Positions 61,373 to 64,000 of a stretch of 64,000 nt of DNA are shown in pieces. A program made the position numbers and the translations under genes. The notes under the pieces are model-generated. The model saw only the letters and a program-made list of their open reading frames with translations. It was not told the origin of the DNA and searched no databases. Origin of the DNA: Earliella scabrosa (lineage: Eukaryota > Basidiomycota > Agaricomycetes > Polyporales > Polyporaceae); NCBI GenBank assembly GCA_022605405.1, contig JABYQQ010000008.1:1860001-1924000 (forward strand), read 5' to 3'. Position 1 is the stretch's first letter. Each line of letters opens with the position of its first letter.

Positions 61373-63117
61373 TCACATATGGCCGATGATGTTGAGAGGC
61401 TTGTACGGTTCCTCGAGGTACTTCATGTCCTCCTCCGTGAGTTTCACATCGAGCGATCCTGAACACGCGAAGTCAGACCACACTCAACCTTGACAATGAC
61501 CTCGAACCTACCGAGGATGTCCTCCAGGTTCGAAAGGCTGGTCGTTCCGACGATGGGCGCGGTGACGCCAGGCTTCGCCATGATCCAGGCCATGGAGATC
61601 TGGGCCATGCTCACGCTCTTCTTCTTTGCGAGCTCCTCGATCCTACAGGTCGGAATTGTGATCTACATAGACCCGACACGAGCAGATATAATGATCGCAG
61701 CACGTACCTCTCCGCGAGCGCAGGCAGGAACGGGATGTCGAAGGAGGCTTGATAGCCGTCCGTCTTCTTACGCAGGGTCTCTTCCTTGACCGGGCGCGTG
61801 AGGAGACCACGTCCGAGGGGAGACCAGGGGATGGAGCCGACGCCGAACATCTGTGGATTTGGGAATGATGGGCGGCAGTTTCGACTGGGTGATCAGACAG
61901 ACCAAACGAACCTTGAGAGTCGGGAACATCTCGCGCTCCTCCTCGCGGTAGAGCAAGCTGTAGTGGTTCTGCATCGAGATGAACGGGGTGAGGTTATGGG
62001 TCATCGCGTAGTCTGCACGTGGTAATCAGTGAGATGGCATCACCCCCGGCGCAGGAAGGAAGTCATACTTTGCATTGCGTGGACTGTATATATACGGCGA
62101 TCAGGTGGTGACAGCGTAGTGGGAGAGAAAGAACGTACATTGATAGGCCCAGCAGGAGCTCATGCCGATGTAGCGGACGTAGCCTGCCTGAACGACATCA
62201 TGAAGGGCTTGCATCTGGAGGAGACCGAGTCGTAAGCTGGTTATTCACGCCGGGCAGATAGCTATCAAGACCGTACCGTCTCCTCGATGGGGGTATCCGG
62301 GTCGAAACGGTGACCTATAACCGATAGAACGGATCAATACGTCAACTCTGATAATGCGGAGAAGATGGGATTTCGTACATTGCAGAAGATCGATGTAGTC
62401 GACCTGAAGACGTTTGAGGCTGGCCTTCACAGAGTCGAAGATGTGCTACGTATATCAAACGACAAGGTCAGGCCATGTGAAAGGCATCGGCGCATGCCCA
62501 ATGAATCTCACCTTGCGGTTTAGACCCTTTTGGTTGATGATCCCGAGCTCTTCAGCCGTCTTGCCCATTGTCCACAAGTTGGACCCATAGTCCTTGAGCA
62601 CCGGGCTGTACAACTGCAGCAGGAATCGCATGAAACATGGAGGGGCGACTGGAGAGCATGATGACCGACCTTCGTCATGATGACGAGCTCCTCTCGAGGG
62701 AGCTCCAACTTCTTGATGGCGTTTCCGAGCACGATCTCGGAGAGCCCGTTTGAGTAAACCTATCACCATACATCAGCGATCCGTCTCTCTCCTCGAAACA
62801 GACGCTCTCACATTCGCAGTGTCGAAGCTCTGGATGCCGTTCTCGTATCTAGGAGATTTCGCTCAGCATCTGAATCGTAGCCGGATGCCAGACGGCAACC
62901 ACTTACGCGAACTTGATGTGCTTGATCGCCTCCTCCTCAGGCAAAACCCAGCTCTGCCACTCGGGCGAGCCGTACGACATGCATCCAAGGATGATCTTCG
63001 ACACCTTCAATCCCGAGTTCCCCAGACGTACTGCGGGAGGCACATGTCAACATCTGGCACAGCGCTCGCTGCTGAAAGAGCGCGTTCAGACCGACCATAC
63101 TGCATCTTTGGCGCCAT
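61373..63117 (-). CDS. Aldo-keto reductase 2
   Basis: On the minus strand the ATG at 63117 gives 'MAPKMQY', an intron follows, then 'VRLGNSGLKVSKIILGCMSY'. The tetrad is complete: Asp/Tyr in 'FDTANVYSNG', Lys in 'VIMTK', and His in 'LLQCHRFD', rebuilt across an intron that splits the Cys codon. Later blocks are 'YIGMSSCWAYQ', 'ISMQNHYSLLYREEE', 'IPWSPLGRGLLTRP', 'APIVGTTSLSNLEDILGSL' and the end 'EEPYKPLNIIGHM' with a TGA at 61375-61373. It is a close paralogue of the reductase at 47039-48976, of similar length and intron density, and appears intact. It would reduce carbonyls with NADPH in the cytosol. The two reductases flank the hydrolase gene, which suggests a small local duplication or metabolic cluster. 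Confidence 0.9.
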
Positions 63118-64000
63118 TGTAGTGTCTGATACTGCGATATTTCGTGACGTACGGCCTAAGAGGGTCTTGAGGACAGTCAGGAGGCGGTCGTGGGTGAGGG
63201 AGAGGAGAACGCTCTATAAATACGCTGCACTAATGGGCAGCGCCTGGGACCGGAGGCGCACCTGAGCGGCACAGATTGACAGGGCGCTGCTGACTACGCG
63301 GCATGAACGACTATAGATATCCCACGTCAGTCTAGGTTCAGTGTATGTGGAATCCCGATCGGTAACTCACTATAAATGTTAAGTCGCTCGACGAGATCTG
63401 TCGTTGCTCCTTCGGATCGTCTCAACCACCAGGCTCCTAGTGGAAGAGGTGGCGTGCAGCGCTGGATGCTAGCCCAGGCGATCTTTCAGCTGGTTTTCGT
63501 GCTCCGCGCTGGTATCGCAAAGGACGAGATCCCGCCTCATCTGCGCGAACATATGACAGTTCATGGGAAACGCACCGAGCGTATACAGGGCGCTGAATGG
63601 GCGCGGGAAATTGGGAATATCGTTCGGAACCCCGCATTGCCACGGCCCATGAGCGAGCCTGGCGCGTGCGCTCATGGGTGACGTAGTCTGCCGGCATATT
63701 CGCCGGTCGGGATACACAGTCGCTTGAGATGCTTATCCGGACGAAGAGGTCTATATGAGGTCGGTTATACCCGTCAGCGTCAACTGGAATGCGACTAAGC
63801 ATTGAACGAAGTACTCACCCAAGCAACAAGTTCGTCCGACAACTGATTTGCGAGCATGCCTGGTTTTTGTAATTTTTGATGGCTCGGTCGATCGTTCTAG
63901 GTGAAGAGTTGTATGAAGATACTCAGGCGAGTTTCACCTATCCGCACGCGTGGAGTGCGCTGACGGGGAGCGCGTAGGCAGGCCACGAGCGTAAAGAGAA
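63118..64000. other. Right edge, no supported gene
   Basis: A plus-strand frame at 63376-63681 ('MLAQAIFQLVFVLRAG', 'EWAREIGNIVRNPAL') has mildly protein-like composition but no start or neighbouring exon I can support. It may be a remnant of a hypothetical gene. The rest shows nothing recognised. Confidence 0.35.

Overview
The window is a nuclear genomic segment of a filamentous basidiomycete, most likely an Agaricomycete of wood-decay type. Genes are cut by many short (about 50-60 nt) GT-AG introns. The gene content fits as well: an intracellular GH3 beta-glucosidase, a P450, a GDSL esterase, aldo-keto reductases, F-box and BTB proteins, and a KDZ-type DNA transposon of the kind expanded in this group. 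Three different autonomous-looking transposons lie in the window, and two of them have split host genes.

Layout. 1-5.7 kb: an edge-truncated hypothetical gene (-), about 3 kb of decayed or non-coding DNA, and a short-chain dehydrogenase pseudogene. 5.7-23.9 kb: a distinctly AT-richer block built around an uninterrupted 2022-codon Helitron Rep-helicase. Also in this block are a VPS17-like sorting-nexin gene fragment, three unrecognised minus-strand genes, a homeodomain gene, a gene with a tentative forkhead-like domain, and two tandem paralogous genes that each have a tRNA-like sequence behind them in antisense. I read this block as a candidate large cargo-bearing Helitron; its exact ends are not proven. 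24.1-34.4 kb: ordinary host genes (GDSL esterase, GH3 beta-glucosidase, BTB protein, cytochrome P450).

34.6-46.1 kb: an F-box gene (-) split by a 9,869-bp KDZ (Zisupton-like) element at 36013-45881. The element has an 8-bp target duplication, 751-bp near-identical terminal inverted repeats, the KDZ transposase, a viroplasmin/RNase H1-N domain protein and a basic HMG-like/Ala-rich protein. 47.0-63.1 kb: two aldo-keto reductase paralogues flank an alpha/beta hydrolase gene (-). That gene is split by a 10.6-kb Ty3/gypsy chromovirus at 50085-60690 with identical 215-bp LTRs, a 5-bp target duplication, a Gag-Pro ORF, a Pol ORF and an unusual third ORF of 797 codons. 63.1-64 kb shows no gene I can support.

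How parts work together: the host genes look like carbohydrate and secondary/xenobiotic metabolism (glucoside cleavage, ester hydrolysis, P450 oxidation, carbonyl reduction). The F-box and hydrolase genes are broken only by clean insertions, and their flanking halves remain in frame across the target duplications. The insertions are therefore young and may be polymorphic. Exon boundaries were worked out by eye from splice signals and frame continuity; no database search was possible.
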